Origin: Ryuthela nishihirai
Taxonomy: Eukaryota; Arthropoda; Arachnida; Araneae; Heptathelidae
NCBI GenBank assembly: GCA_038380435.1
Contig: JAWZYU010000010.1
Span: forward strand, 49,448,135-49,512,134
DNA: 64,000 bases
Direction of reading: 5' to 3'
Positions 20,047 through 31,683 of the stretch are shown here, piece after piece (position 1 is the first letter of the stretch; each line of letters begins with the position of its first letter). Below the pieces are notes generated by a model. That model made no database searches and had not been told where the DNA came from. It saw nothing but the letters and a program-made list of their open reading frames with translations. Made by a program: the position numbers and the translations under genes.

Positions 20047-20688
20047 CAGAACCGGATTTACAAGGGGGAGGGAGCTATGCCCCCAACCCCCTTTGAGAAT
20101 TCTAGTAAGGGTTTGGTTTGTTTTACCTCTGAGCGGCACTTTTCTGCATACCATGGGCTAAATGGCCAGGTCACGAGGATCCCGAAGGCTCAGAGAAGGT
20201 TGGGGGAGGGGACCCATTGGAATAGCTGTTGGGAGACAGATGGTAGGCCTCCTGTCAAGGCCATCCAGCGTATTCTTTAACGTGCACAGGGTATGGCTCT
20301 CCCGTACACAGAATCACGGCTTACGTCCCATCCGACGGACGACGGTCTTTCCAAGTCCATCGGTGTCCCCTACTGACCGTGGGCAGGGCGGGGAATTTTT
20401 GCGGAAATAAATCTCAACGCTGACCCAGCTGGGACTCGAACCTGGGAACTGCAGATTACGAGCCTGGCGCGCTACCGACCGAGCCACCCCTGCCCCAATT
20501 CTAGTAAGGGTAAGGCAGGCCAAAAAATCATTAAACTTATGCATATTTCGCGCATTTTTCATGATTTTTTTTTTAAACCTCTTAAACGAAGAAGGAAATG
20601 TTGCACTGCCATGGAAATCTAGTCTCTTGGTCTCTCATTTTACCGGGCTTCCCCCCCCCCTTTTTTTTTCCTTCTAGATACGGGCCTG
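20047..20688. mobile_element. hAT-like MITE carrying a SINE insertion
   Basis: Inverted relative to the copy at 19782. Ends are CAGAACCGGATTTACAAGG and CTAGATACGGGCCTG. Flanking 8-mers GTCGGGAG and GTCGCGAC differ at two positions. The family A SINE at 20113-20497 splits it. Confidence 0.65.
20113..20497 (-). mobile_element. SINE family A, full length, nested in a MITE
   Basis: Perfect 14-bp duplication ATTCTAGTAAGGGT (20099-20112 and 20498-20511) inside the hAT-like MITE. The SINE is therefore younger than that MITE copy. Confidence 0.94.
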
Positions 20689-21410
20689 GTCGCGACTATT
20701 TCATTTTTATTTTCACCAAGTGGAAACGGAACGATAACAGGATCGGCATACCCACTGTATAAATTATCAGCACCAGTACCAGCCAACAGTTGGAGCGAAT
20801 CGTCGTACATTTGACTATCAATATGCGTGCACAACTGAAGCCATATTGCATTTTTCATCGCTTCAAGAACATTAAGATAAAACCTAAAACGTTAGCACGG
20901 TGTCTTCGGGTCATGATCGCTTGACTGAGACTCCTGACTTAGTGATCGGCACCGCGAATAGGGAACGTGAGACGATTACTGGAAATTTCTCTTGGGACCA
21001 AGAGAAGGAAATGTAATTCAGTGGCTGATTGTGGCGCTGATAGAATCGCACTCTTCTTTCCTTCGTTCAGAAAGATGGGGGAATTTAGATCTGACCGCTT
21101 TGTTCTCGTGCGGAAGTATTCCACTTGCTTCTTTATATGAAAGAATCAAGCGCATAGCTTTTCAAAAGTTGGAAGTTGGAAAAAGTAAGTAAAAATCAGC
21201 GAATAGAAGGAATTTCGATCACGCAGCACGAATGCTGCGCCTATTATTGGTTTCTGGTTAATTCATTGGCCTTCTTACTATGTGGTGGATAAACTACTCA
21301 ATTTGAATTTATTACAAGACTGAACGATTGCCGCCTCTTTGGCACAGTGCTATCATGTTGCTTCGCGATGACACTGCACTCGTTGAAGTCCAGGTTCTAG
21401 TCCCGGAAAC
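20689..21410. other. Unassigned stretch
   Basis: Mixed composition with no recognised gene. Short frames on either strand lack motifs. Confidence 0.4.
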
Positions 21411-21414
21411 GCTT

Positions 21415-21820
21415 TTGGGTTGGTTTGTTTTATCTCTGAGCAGGCACTTTTTGGCACACCATGGGCTAAATAGCCAGGTCACAAGGATCCCAAAGACTCA
21501 GAGAAGGTTGGGGGGACCCACTTTGTAACAGCTGTTAGGAGACAGATGGTAACTTCCCGTCAAGGCCGTCCAGTGTGTTCTTTAAAGTGCAAAGGGTATG
21601 GCTCTCCCGCACAAGGGTCCACGGCTTAACGTCCCATCCGACAGTCGGTGGCCTTTCCAAGTCCATCGGTGTCCCCTACTGACCATGGGCAGGGCGGTGA
21701 GTTTTGCAGGTTGGGTTGTTTTACCTCTGAGCGGCACGTTTTTTCACACCATGGGCTAAATGCCCAGGTCACAAGGACCCCGAAGGCTCAGAGAAGGTTG
21801 GGGGAGGGGACCTGTGATGT
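21415..21820 (-). mobile_element. Two SINE family A fragments in tandem
   Basis: A 3' portion plus body lies at 21415-21708. A second 3' end (GTTGGGTTGTTTTACC onward) at 21709-21818 abuts it directly. Neither has a tRNA head. Confidence 0.85.
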
Positions 21821-22001
21821 TGGGGACCTTTTTGCTTCAAACAAAAAAAAACCTGGTGACTGAAGTAGTTGTCCGAGAGTACGCAGTTTATAAATGAATT
21901 CTCTCACTAATAACTGTCTTTGACGAAGGTATGCCGTACTGGCGGTGTTCATTCGTTCACAGGTGACATCCCATGTGAAAGGCTATGCACACCTTTCGTG
22001 A

Positions 22002-22420
22002 CTACCTAGATATCACCTTCCCGTACGTACCCTCTGACTCTACAGGCTGAAAGTCGTCGGCCTGACCATTTAAATTTGTAAAAGGTGTTAGTGTACCCTC
22101 CCTTAGACAATTTGGCTCATCAGTGACTTCGAGTCTAGACAATGCATCTACATGTGTGAGCTGGGAACCCGGACGATGCTCAATGGATACCTGATATTGC
22201 TGAAGAGCTAAAGACCATCTTTGCAGCTTCGAACTTTGTGGACTCGCCGTTGTTAGATGGGTTAAAGGATTATGATCGGAGATAACCTTCACTGGAACAC
22301 CAAATAACCACGATTCGAACGTGATGCACGATTCTTCAGGTACCTTCACAGCTATTCTATCGCCTGAAGCACACCGCAGGACACTCTTGGCAGTATCAGC
22401 CTTGTTCTGGTCAGCTCACA
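22002..22420 (-). pseudogene. Ty3/gypsy RNase H fragment
   Basis: The minus-strand frame contains VKVISDHNPLTHLTTASP, KLQRWSLALQQYQ and HRPGSQLTHVDALSRL. These are the C-terminal RNase H blocks of gypsy-type pol polyproteins, including the conserved Asp of the DHNPL block and of VDALSR. The upstream reverse transcriptase is not present, and upstream frames are broken by about 22350. It is a short remnant with no intact element around it. Confidence 0.85.
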
Positions 22421-23103
22421 ATGGATGTCGGAACTCTTCTGTCACCTTCGCCGCTACTTTCACCACTGTTGCGTACTGGTGGCTGCGCCACTTTGTGATG
22501 TTGCTTCTTCGTTTGTTTGTCTATTGGGACCACTTAGGAACGTCCCCTCGGTTCGATCGCAATACGCGACGGGTGAAAGAGTCTTTCGGAACAAAAATCA
22601 AAGATTTTATCACAATTGCAGGGACTCAATACTGAGGCTCCTCCCCAATAAATTGGTTCAACTTCAGCCTTTACTTTAAAATAACAAATATTTATTTAAC
22701 CTTCCAAACATGCTTGATGGACGAGGACATATGCTCAATTACATAGATTACAACAACACCAGCTTACTATGCCTGTTCCGCTGTATTCACAGAGCCCAAT
22801 GCCGTTATTACCAGTCGGCATTTCCCAGCTTTACAATTCCACGTCTTTTCGCTTCCGTCCTACGACTGGCTCTGTTCTTCTCGTTGTTGCCAACCCTTTC
22901 TCTTTCTCTCTCCGCCTGACCATCTGGGAAGCCTGCTAGCAGTTGGGTGACCTCCGTCCCCTCGGGGAACTACTACTTCAATTAACTCTCCAGATGCCGG
23001 GACAGAGGGCCTCCCACGTAGCATATGCCTATTTTGGTGAAATCAAAAAAATATACAAAACCCGAACAAAAAAAATATTTAAAAAGGCCTCCAGCCTGAC
23101 AGG
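22421..23103. other. Possible LTR or retroelement flank
   Basis: The sequence is less A/T-rich than its surroundings and adjoins the gypsy fragment. AATAAATTGGTTCAACTTC and AATATTTATTTAACC would suit an LTR border, but no paired copy exists in the window. Confidence 0.25.
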
Positions 23104-23392
23104 ACCCACTGGAGCAGTTGTTGATAGAGAGATGGTAGCCTCCCGTCAAGGTCATCCAGTGTGTTCTTTAACGTGCAAAGGGTATGGCTCTCCCGCACAC
23201 GGCGTCAAGGCTTAACGTCCCATCCGAAGGTCGGCGGCCTTTCCAAGCCCATCGGTGTCCCCTACTGACCGTGGGTAGGGCGGGGAGTTTTGCGGAGATA
23301 AGTCTCAACGCTGACCCAGTTGGGACTCGAACCTTGGAACTGCAGATTACGAGCCTGGCGGCTACCGACTGAGCCACCCCTACCCCTCCCGG
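23104..23392 (-). mobile_element. SINE family A, truncated at duplication edge
   Basis: Begins at GGACCCACTGG and runs to the tRNA head at 23392. It shares GAGAGATGGTAGCC, GTCATCCAGTG and GCGTCAAGGC with the copy at 30205-30597. Confidence 0.88.
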
Positions 23393-23399
23393 AATGGCA

Positions 23400-23750
23400 T
23401 GGTCGTTTGTTTTGGCTTACCAACGTCGAAATGTATCTCCGCAAAATTCACAGCCCTGCTGCGATCAGTAGGGGACACCGATAAGCTCGGAAAACCCGCC
23501 GTCCGTCGGATGGGACATCAAGCTCTGGCCTAGTCAGAAAAAGAGCCAAGCCCTGTGCACGTTAAAGAACAAGCTGGATGACCTTGACCGGAGTCTATCA
23601 TTCGTAATAGTTCCCGTTTCGAATACCAGCAGTTAGTTCCTAACAGCTGTCTAGTGGGTCCGTTTCCACCAACCTTCTCTGAGGCCTCGGGGTCCAATGT
23701 GTACAAAAAAGTGCCGCTCATAGGTAAAACAGCCCAACCTGTTATTTATA
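23400..23750 (+). mobile_element. SINE family A, 5' truncated
   Basis: Lies head-to-head with the preceding minus-strand copy. The body starts at ACGTCGAAATGTATCTCCGC and ends GTAAAACAGCCCAACC. It is more diverged than the average copy. Confidence 0.85.
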
Positions 23751-24267
23751 ATTTGTTTATTTTAATTTATGTTCTTACATTATTATTAATACTAACTTGT
23801 AAAAATGTCATGTGGTTCGGAATATCCAATAATAATTCACCACTCAAGTCCCAATGGTGCCGGATTATCGTTCTTGCCAATTATCCAAACACAACAGTCG
23901 TTTTTAGAGTAAGAAAAATTATATTTATTAGTCAGAATATGGCAGCGTGTTTTATAATACTATGATAACATTCTTATTCTCGAATAGGAATTAATACAAG
24001 TATCACTACGATGATCATATTTCCATATTTTTGGTTCTATCTCCCGCTTTCCCCGGAAAGACTTTCGGGATACCAAAATGTCCTAATTTGATGTAATAGC
24101 ATCGTCGATGAACAAATTTCTAATAAAAATAAAATATTTTATTTCAAGATATTAAAACACTGCCAGTTAGGTTAAAGTGGGGAAAAACCGCGAGAAAACT
24201 TAAAAATCAGAACCCATATATGGTGTAAAACGATTTTCACTCTTTTCTTTTAAAATTTGGTAAGAAG

Positions 24268-24475
24268 CCGTCCCATGGCCGAGTGGTTAGCGCGCTTGGC
24301 TACTGATCTAAGGGACCTGGGTTTGAGCCCCGGGTAAGGTATGGCTGTTTGTAACGTTTTTCTGCTGAGGTCCTGCCATCCTCTCAGACCTTCTACTGTG
24401 GCATATAAACTGACGGGCTCCTGTCAGACCTCTGTGGCAAGCAGCTACTTGAGGGGGTATTTATTATTTTTTTAT
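24268..24475 (+). mobile_element. SINE family B, full-length reference copy
   Basis: The head, CCATGGCCGAGTGGTTAGCG to GGGTTTGAGCCCCGGG, is shaped like a class II (Leu/Ser-type) tRNA with Pol III A and B boxes. The body contains CTGAGGTCCTGCCATCCTC. The 3' end pairs GACGGGCTCCTGTCAG and GCAAGCAGCTACTTG, ending GGGGGTATTTATTAT. A tRNA-derived, Pol III-transcribed SINE is the best reading. Confidence 0.92.
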
Positions 24476-25377
24476 TAAGAATGTAGCGCAAGATCTTGAT
24501 TATGAAAAGCCTCGGCAATTTTGTACACTTAACAACTCCAAAAGAGAATTTTGATGAAGATGAAGTCTAAAGGGAAGAAAACTAAACCCTATATGTGGTT
24601 AATTCTGATTAAGAGCGCATATAATATTCATCGAAGCCTTAAAGGAACCAACTGAATACCTCGTTTGCTGTTACTTCGAATATTAATTTTCTGTCATGCA
24701 ATAAACACATATCTGTGATGTTTAGAGAAATTAATGACCCATATTGTAATCATCCGTCTCGCCTCATCTCACTTCAGCTCCCATTACGCTCACGTCAGTT
24801 ATACGAAACTTTCAGAATCGGCTCAAACTTTTATGAAATTCAGATTAACCAGGATAACATTATGCTTTCTATATAATCGACCGAGACTGGCGACGACGTA
24901 TAATTAAACGAATCTTATATATTGCAACACAACTGATCATAGCAAACTCTAAGAAGAATTTTTTTCTTAAAACTCGTTTTCAACAACTCTTTAATAAATC
25001 AGCTTCGAGCGTCCAGTTTCAGAAATGTGGGCTTAATATTACTAATGTTATTACAAAATCAAACTTGAGTATAAATTCGTCTACCAAGACTGAAGCAAAT
25101 CCAGTTGTTTATGGAAAATTAATCTGAAACCAAAATGGTTAGAACTAAATATTATATAACAGCAACACTTTGATCTTTTGTTGATTAATTTCATTGTTAG
25201 TTCTAGTTTTCAAAGGTAGCAGGGGAAAGGGCTATATACTTTCCCAAATAGAGGTTTAATAATAAATGTTTGAATAAAAAGAAACTTTTAATTATTATTC
25301 GCTCAAACATCTCAGCAAATAAACAGGACAAAATATTCTAATAAGCCATGAGTTTCTTTTAAGCAATATTTTGAATT
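24476..25377. other. A/T-rich unique part of duplication unit 1
   Basis: No gene recognised. Its twin is at about 31684-32588. Confidence 0.45.
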
Positions 25378-25388
25378 ACTGTTTTAAG

Positions 25389-26103
25389 GTGGGACGGGGG
25401 TGGCTCAGTCGGTAGCGCGCCAGGCTCGTAATCTGCAGTTCCCAGGTTCGAGTCCTAGCTGGGTCAGCGTTGAGATTTATCTCCGCAAAATTTCCCGCCC
25501 TGCCCACGGTCAGTAGGGGACACCGATGGGCTTGGAAAGGTCGCCGTCCGTCGGATGGGACGTTAAGCCGTGGCCCCGTGTGCGGGAGAGCCATACCCTG
25601 TGCACGTTAAAGAACACTCTGGATGGCCTTGACGGGAGGCTACCATCTGTCTCCCAACAGCTGTTCCAGTGGGTCCCCTCCCCCAACCTTCTCTGAGCCT
25701 TCGGGGTCCATGTGACCTGGCCATTTAGCCCATGGTGTGCAAAAAAGTGCCGCTCAGAGGTAAAACAACCCAACCCAACCTAGCTGGGTCAGCGTTGAGA
25801 TTTATCTCCGCAAAACTCCCCGCCCTGCCCACGGTCAGTAGGGGACACCGATGGGCTTGGAAAGACCGCCGTCAGTCGGATGGGACGTTATGCCGTGGCC
25901 CCGTGTGCGGGAGAGCCATACCCTGTGCACGTTAAAGAACAACCTGGATAGCCTTGATGGGAAGGCTACCATCTGTCTCCCAACAGCTGTTAAAGTGGGT
26001 CCCCTCCCCCAACATTCTCTGAGCCTTCGGGGTCCATGTGACCTGGCCATTTAGCCCATGGTGTGCAAAAAAGTGCCGCTCAGAGGTAAAACAACTCAAC
26101 CCA
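25389..26103 (+). mobile_element. SINE family A dimer
   Basis: One full SINE joined to a second lacking its tRNA head. Together they are flanked by one target duplication, ACTGTTTTAAG (25378-25388 and 26104-26114). The homologous site in unit 2 has only a monomer with the same duplication. Confidence 0.92.
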
Positions 26104-26331
26104 ACTGTTTTAAGACATGCTACATCAGTCATCAGATTAATATTTGTTTGCAAATGAATTGTGAATGTCAATCACACAACTAAGCAAATAAACAATATTT
26201 TATTCTGTTTCAACTGCTGACTCAGTAGAGACACTACAGGAGAGACACATTCACAGATCGACAAAGACACATTAATATTTGCTTAAAAATGACTGCTGAA
26301 AGATATTTACTCACACAATTGGCAAATGAAA

Positions 26332-26452
26332 TAAAAAATAAATAAATACCCCCTCAAGCAGCTGCTTGCCACAGAGGTCTGACAGGAGCCTGTCAGTTTA
26401 TATGCCATAGTAGAAGGTCTGAGAAGATGGCAGGACCTCAGCAGAAAAGCGA
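26332..26452 (-). mobile_element. SINE family B, headless
   Basis: Contains only the 3' body from ATAAATACCCCCTCAAGC to GGACCTCAGCAG. Its twin is at 33222-33338. Confidence 0.9.
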
Positions 26453-26635
26453 ACAGAATAAAAAATATTGTAATCATGTATCATATAGATTCTACTAAGC
26501 AATTTGAATTACTCATTCAACATTGATAGATATTACATTTATCATCACAAAAATATTTCTTTTGAAATGAAGTCTGAATATCTCTGCTTACACATACCAG
26601 GAAAACGAAGAGAAAAATACAAATATTGTGTTGTT

Positions 26636-27035
26636 GTTTGGGTTGTTTTACCTCTGAGCGGCACTTTTTTGCACACTATGGGCTAAATGGCCAGGTCACA
26701 TGGACCCCGAAGGCTCAGAGAAGGTTGGGGGAGGAGACCCACTGGAACAGCTGTTGGGAGACAGATGGTAGCCTCCCGTCAAGGCCATCCAGCGTGTTCT
26801 TTAACGTGCACAGGGTATGGCTCTCCCGCACACGGGGCCACGGCTTAACGTCCCATCCGACGGACGGCGGCCTTTCCAAGCCCATCGGTGTCCCCTACTG
26901 ACCGTGGGCAGGGCGGGGAATTTTGCGGAGATAAATCTCAACGCTAACCCAGCTGGGACTCGAACCTGGGAACTACAGATTACGAGCCTGGCGCGCTACC
27001 GACTGAGCCCCCACCCCCACCCCCGCCCGCCCCCC
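26636..27035 (-). mobile_element. SINE family A, full length
   Basis: Starts GGTTGTTTTACCTCTGAGCG and ends with the tRNA head next to a C-rich run at 27005-27035. Its twin is at 33517-33915. Confidence 0.93.
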
Positions 27036-27394
27036 ACAAATATTGTGACATCTCTGATGCTGACAATGTTGGACATAAGTAAATAAAATATTTTCAATGT
27101 TTAAAGGATAATTCTAAGATTTTGTCATTTTTACTTGTAAACACTGATAACTTTCTTGTTTTTATTTTATAATTTTTATATTTCCTCACTTTGCTATAAT
27201 TATTTAGCAAAATGTTTGAAACACAATCAATACTTTTCTGTAATAATGTATTAGCAAAATGCCACAAACACAAACAGCCTCATTATTTAATACAGATGCA
27301 ACTATAGCAATTGATCGTCTGCAGCCGAAAAGAGTTGACGTCATGTCACATGATATGCAGCTTGGAGCAGGCCTGTAGATGAGACGGTCTTGGC

Positions 27395-27580
27395 TAAATC
27401 CCTGTCCTGCACGGTCAGTAGAGGAACCAATGGCGTTTGGAAAGACCGCCGTCCGTCGGATGGGACGTTAAGCCGTGGCTTCGTGTGAGGGAGAGTATAC
27501 ACATTGGATGGCCTTGACGGGAGGCTTTATCATCTGTCTCCTGTCTCCCTGAGCCTTCGGGGATCTTATGATTAGGGGCG
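27395..27580 (+). mobile_element. Diverged, internally deleted SINE family A
   Basis: GCACGGTCAGTAGAGGAACC, GTCCGTCGGATGGGACGTTA and CCTGAGCCTTCGGGG are recognisable. Several internal segments are missing. Its twin is at 34275-34455. Confidence 0.8.
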
Positions 27581-27722
27581 TAGCTTTGGGGGATGGGGGA
27601 GACTCCCCACAAAGTTGATCGAGGTTGGAAAAATTCGAAGTGATTTTGTAAAATCTAAATTATTTCTGAAAAAAAAATTTTTTCCCTAAAATTAAGAGAA
27701 GTTAGCAAAATCTAAAAACAAC

Positions 27723-28330
27723 TTGGCAAAATTCGAAGCCACTTGGAAAAATACATTAATATTAAATAAAGGCAAGTCCCAGATGTACCGCAGCATGTCG
27801 CTGCACACCAACTATGGGGAGAATGCCATGGACACCACTACCTACGCCGGGGCAAGACAGTGCCACAAGGACACAGCTCATCCACGGCTACCTATGGCGA
27901 ACAATCCTATAGAAGGAAGGTTCATCCATCGGTCAAACCCTAAATTTAATCTGTTCCCCGGTTAGCCACAAAAATGGTATATACGATAAGCCTGTCAACC
28001 GAGAGGATCTTTTCCAGTCGCAAGCCTTCAACTTCGTCCTCTCCATCAGTGCCACTCACCCGCTGCCCCCCAGAAGCAGTCTGTACCCTAACTTCACCGA
28101 GGCTGCACCGATGAGCCCACTGGACCGGTGCCCCCCAACACCAGTCAGCAGTACTCTCAGCCACAGCTCCGATAGAGGGGCTGTAACCTAAAGCTTCCCT
28201 GAGCAAGCGAATAAGCCCACTAGACTGGCCCCTCTCAAGCGAACCAGTCTGAAGACCCTCACAAGCCCTGCCACCAAAGGCCACATCTCATCGTGCAAAT
28301 GAGGAAACAACGGGCCGTGACCCTACTTCA
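27723..28330 (+). pseudogene. Unidentified coding-like patch
   Basis: GC content rises sharply against the surrounding A/T repeat. Open frames show protein-like composition: QMYRSMSLHTNYGENAMDT at 27775-27835, and LFQSQAFNFVLSISATHPL then SPLDRCPPTPVSSTLSH at 28005-28170. The two parts are in different frames. Unit 2 has the equivalent at 34604-35230, with an extra 50 bp between them. I do not recognise the protein. It may be a gene fragment or part of a retro-copied exon captured by the surrounding repeat. Confidence 0.4.
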
Positions 28331-28384
28331 CAGAGGCATCATTAAGCCCCCCCACCCCACCACCACCACCACGTCAAGGTTGGT

Positions 28385-29650
28385 CCCCTATCGGGGGGGA
28401 TTGGAAAAACACAGGTGACTTCTGAAAATTGGGATTTTCAGAATTTCGAAATTAAGGAGATTTGGCAAAATCGGGACAATTTGGCAAAATCTAGGGTAAT
28501 TGCCAAATCGAAGCAACTTGACAAAATCTAGAGCAATTGGCAAAATTCGAAGCCACTTGGTAAAATACTGGTGACTTGTGAAAATTGGGATTGGTTTCGT
28601 GAAATTAAGGAAAGATAATAATAACTCTCCTTATTAATATAATTAATAAGGAAAACTTGGCAAAATGTGAAGAGTTGTACAAAATTTAGGTGAAATGTAA
28701 AAATTGGGATTTTTTTCTGTAAAATTATAGCGAGTTGGCAAAATTTGAATCTACTTGGTAAAATACAGGCGAGTTGTTAAAATTGGGATTGGTTTTGTGA
28801 AATTAAGGAGAGTTGGCAAAATTCCAATCCACTTGGTAAAATACAGGCAAATTGTGAATATTGGGATTGTTTTCGTGCAGTTAAGGAGAGTTGGTGAAAT
28901 CGAGGAGAGTTGGAAAATTTCGAAGTGACTTGGTAAATTCAGAAGAGATATAAAAATTGGGACTTTTTTCTGTAAAATTATGGTTAGTTGCCAAAATCTA
29001 CTTGAATTGGCCAAATCCAGCTAACTAGGCAAATACTAGGGCAGTTGGTAAAATTCGAATCCATTTGGTACAATACAGATGAATTGTAAAAAATTAGGTT
29101 TAGTTTTCTGAAATTAAGGCGAGTTGGAAAAATCTCGGGGTATTGGCGAAATTCTAAGTGACAAAATTTAGGTGAAATGTAAAAAATTGGGATTTTTCCT
29201 GTAAAATTTTTTCAAATTGGCAAAATCTATTGGAGTTTGCAAAATTCGAAGCCAATTGGTTAAACACAGACAAGGTGTGAAATTTGCGAAAGTTTTTGTG
29301 CAATTAAGTAGAATTGGCAAAATTCGAATTAGCAAAATCAGGGTAGATGTAAAAATTGGGATTTTTTTCTGTAAAATGACGCAAGTTGGCAAAATCGAGA
29401 GTTGGCCAAATACAGGAACTGACCAAAAAGAAGTAACTTGGCAAATCTTGGTCAGTTGACAAAATTCGAAGCCTCCTGGTAAAATTCAGGAGAGTTGTGA
29501 CAATTGGAACTGTTTTTCGTGAAATATTTTGGAAAGTTGGCAAAAACGAGAAAACTTGGGCAAATCTTGGGGAGTAGACAAAATCGGGACAAATCGGGAA
29601 AATTGTGAAAGTGTGAAATTGTGTTGTTTGGGTGAAATTGCATTGCCACC
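28385..29650. repeat. Degenerate TTGGCAAAAT-type repeat array
   Basis: The array consists of short motifs (TTGGCAAAATTCGAAGCCA, CTTGGTAAAATACAGG, AAAATTGGGATTTTTTTCTG) recurring irregularly. A higher-order period of about 80-110 bp is visible, and one such period is missing from unit 2. Long A/T-rich frames here are by-products of the repeats. The sequence is a decayed satellite or minisatellite. Confidence 0.8.
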
Positions 29651-29796
29651 TTTCTAGTGAAATTTTAAAAAACATACATTGTATTCTCTTTCTGCAATAG
29701 CTCCTGAAACACCGGAACGATTATCTGATTACAGAGCCTGATCTGAAAAAATACTTAAGTGTGGGAAGGGGTTTTCCTCAAAAACCTGCGGAATAA

Positions 29797-29828
29797 AAAG
29801 TGCCGCTCAGAGCTAAAACAACCCATAT
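29797..29828 (+). mobile_element. SINE family A 3'-end scrap
   Basis: AAAGTGCCGCTCAGAGCTAA followed by AACAACCCA is the last 30 bp or so of the SINE, standing alone. Its twin is at about 36650-36680. Confidence 0.65.
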
Positions 29829-30204
29829 ATCTCCTATACTTATAAAAGTGTATATTCACCCATTTTTATAGGTGAATGCAGCTATAAGCCAGGCTCTGGA
29901 ATAGCCTGTTTGCAATTACTAAGCAGGCGTGAATTCTTTCAAACCAGATCATATTAACTGGACTGATGCCGATTTCTACACGGTCAGATTGCTTTACAAG
30001 CAGAAATGTGCAGATTAAAAAAGTAATCTCAGATTTCATTGTTGGAAAAATAATTAAACGAAAGCATCGACATGTTTTAAACTTATAGGAATTCGATAAT
30101 CTAGAAAAAAAATGCAAAATATTAGTGGCACTCTCATATTTACATTCCATGCAATATAAAATGTACTTTGAAGCTGGTTTGATTCTTACTTTACATATTA
30201 TTCC

Positions 30205-30597
30205 AGGTTGGGTTGGGTTGTTTTACCTCTGAGCGGCACGTTTTTGCACACAATGGGCTAAATGGCCAGGTCACAAGGACCCCGAAGACTCAGAGAAGGT
30301 TGGGGGAGGGGACCCACTGGAACAGCTGTTGGGAGAGAGATGGTAGCCTCCCGTCAAGGTCATCCAGTGTGTTCTTTAAAGTGCAAAGGGTATGGCTCTC
30401 CCGCACACGGCGTCAAGGCTTAACGTCCCGTCCGACTGACGACGGCCTTTCCAAGCCCATCGGTGTCCCCTACTGACCATAGGCAGGGCGGGGAGTTTTG
30501 CGGAGATAAGTCTCAACGCTGACCCAGCTGAGACTCGAACCTTGGAACTGCAGATTACGAGCCTGGCGCGCTACAGACTGAGTCACCCCTACCCCTT
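30205..30597 (-). mobile_element. SINE family A at the duplication junction
   Basis: A full-length copy that joins unit 1 to unit 2. From about 30311 it matches the truncated copy at 23104. Confidence 0.92.
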
Positions 30598-30603
30598 CCG
30601 GAA

Positions 30604-30955
30604 TGGCATGGTCGTTTGTTTTGGCTTACCAACGTCGAAATGTATCTCCGCAAAATTCACAGCCCTGCTGCGATCAGTAGGGGACACCGATAAGCTCGGA
30701 AAAGCCGCCGTCTGTCGGATGGGACATCAAGCTGTGGCCTAGTCAGAAAAAGAGCCAAGCCCTGTGCACGTTAAAGAACAAGCTGGATGACCTTGACCGG
30801 AGTCTATCATTCGTAGTAGTTCCCGTTTCGAATACCAGCAGTTAGTTCCTAACAGCTGTCTAGTGGGTCCGTTTCCACCAACCTTCTCTGAGGCATCAGG
30901 GTCTTATGTGTACAAAAAAGTGCCACTCAGAGGTAAAACAGCCCAACCTGTTATT
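30604..30955 (+). mobile_element. SINE family A, 5' truncated (twin of 23400-23750)
   Basis: Same truncation point and same 3' flank (TGTTATTTATAATTTG) as its unit 1 twin. Confidence 0.88.
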
Positions 30956-31476
30956 TATAATTTGTTTATTTTAATTTATGTTCTTACATTATTATTAATA
31001 CTAACTTGTAAAAATGTCCCGTGGTCCGGAATATCCAATAATAATTCACCACTCAAGTCCCAATGGTGCCGGATTATCGTTCTTGCCAATTATCCAAACA
31101 CAACAGTCGTTTTTAGAGTAAGAAAAATTATATTTATTAGTCAGAATATGGCAGCGTGTTTTATAATACTATGATAACATTCTTATTCTCGAATAGGAAT
31201 TAATACAAGTATCACTACGATGATCATATTTCCAAATTTTTGGCTCTATCTCCCGCTTTCCCCCGGAAAGACTTTCGGGATACCAAAATGTCTTAATTTG
31301 ATGTAATAGCATCGTCAACGAACAAATTTCTAATAAAAATAAAATATTTTATAGCAAGATATTAAAACACTGCCAGTTAGGTTAAAGTAGGGAAAAACCG
31401 CGAGAAAACTTAAAAATCAGAAACCATATATGGTGTAAAACGATTTTCACTCTTTTCTTTTACAATTTGGTAAGAA

Positions 31477-31683
31477 GCCGTCCCATGGCCGAGTGGTTAG
31501 CGCGCTTGGCTACTGATCTAAGGGACCTGGGTTTGAGCCCCGGGTAAGGTATGGCTGTTTGTATCGTTTTTCTGCTGAGGTCCTGCCATCCTCTCAGACC
31601 TTCTACTGTGGCATATAAACTGACGGGCTCCTGTCAGACCTCTGTGGCAAGCAGCTGCTTTAGGGGGTATTTATTATTTTTTT
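31477..31683 (+). mobile_element. SINE family B (twin of 24268-24475)
   Basis: Differs by only a few bases, for example GCAGCTGCTTTAGGGGG. Confidence 0.92.

Larger units (their letters stand above)
23104..30310. repeat. Tandem segmental duplication, unit 1 (about 7.2 kb)
   Basis: Collinear with 30311-37060 at very high identity. Landmarks pair up: 23654 with 30863, 25378 with 32589, 26504 with about 33390, 27723 with 34604, 29452 with 36306. Unit 1 differs by having a SINE dimer at 25389-26103, a roughly 50-bp deletion near 27977 and one additional repeat period near 28780-28860. Confidence 0.93.

Noticed and set aside
24268..24350. True tRNA genes at the cloverleaf-like SINE heads
   Set aside because: Each is followed by a SINE body, and many have target duplications or truncations. 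The heads are SINE promoters, not functional tRNA genes.
28751..29675. Long overlapping minus-strand frames rich in F, I, L, N and T
   Set aside because: They arise from A/T-rich degenerate repeats lacking regular stops. No domain, and the frames differ between the duplicated units.
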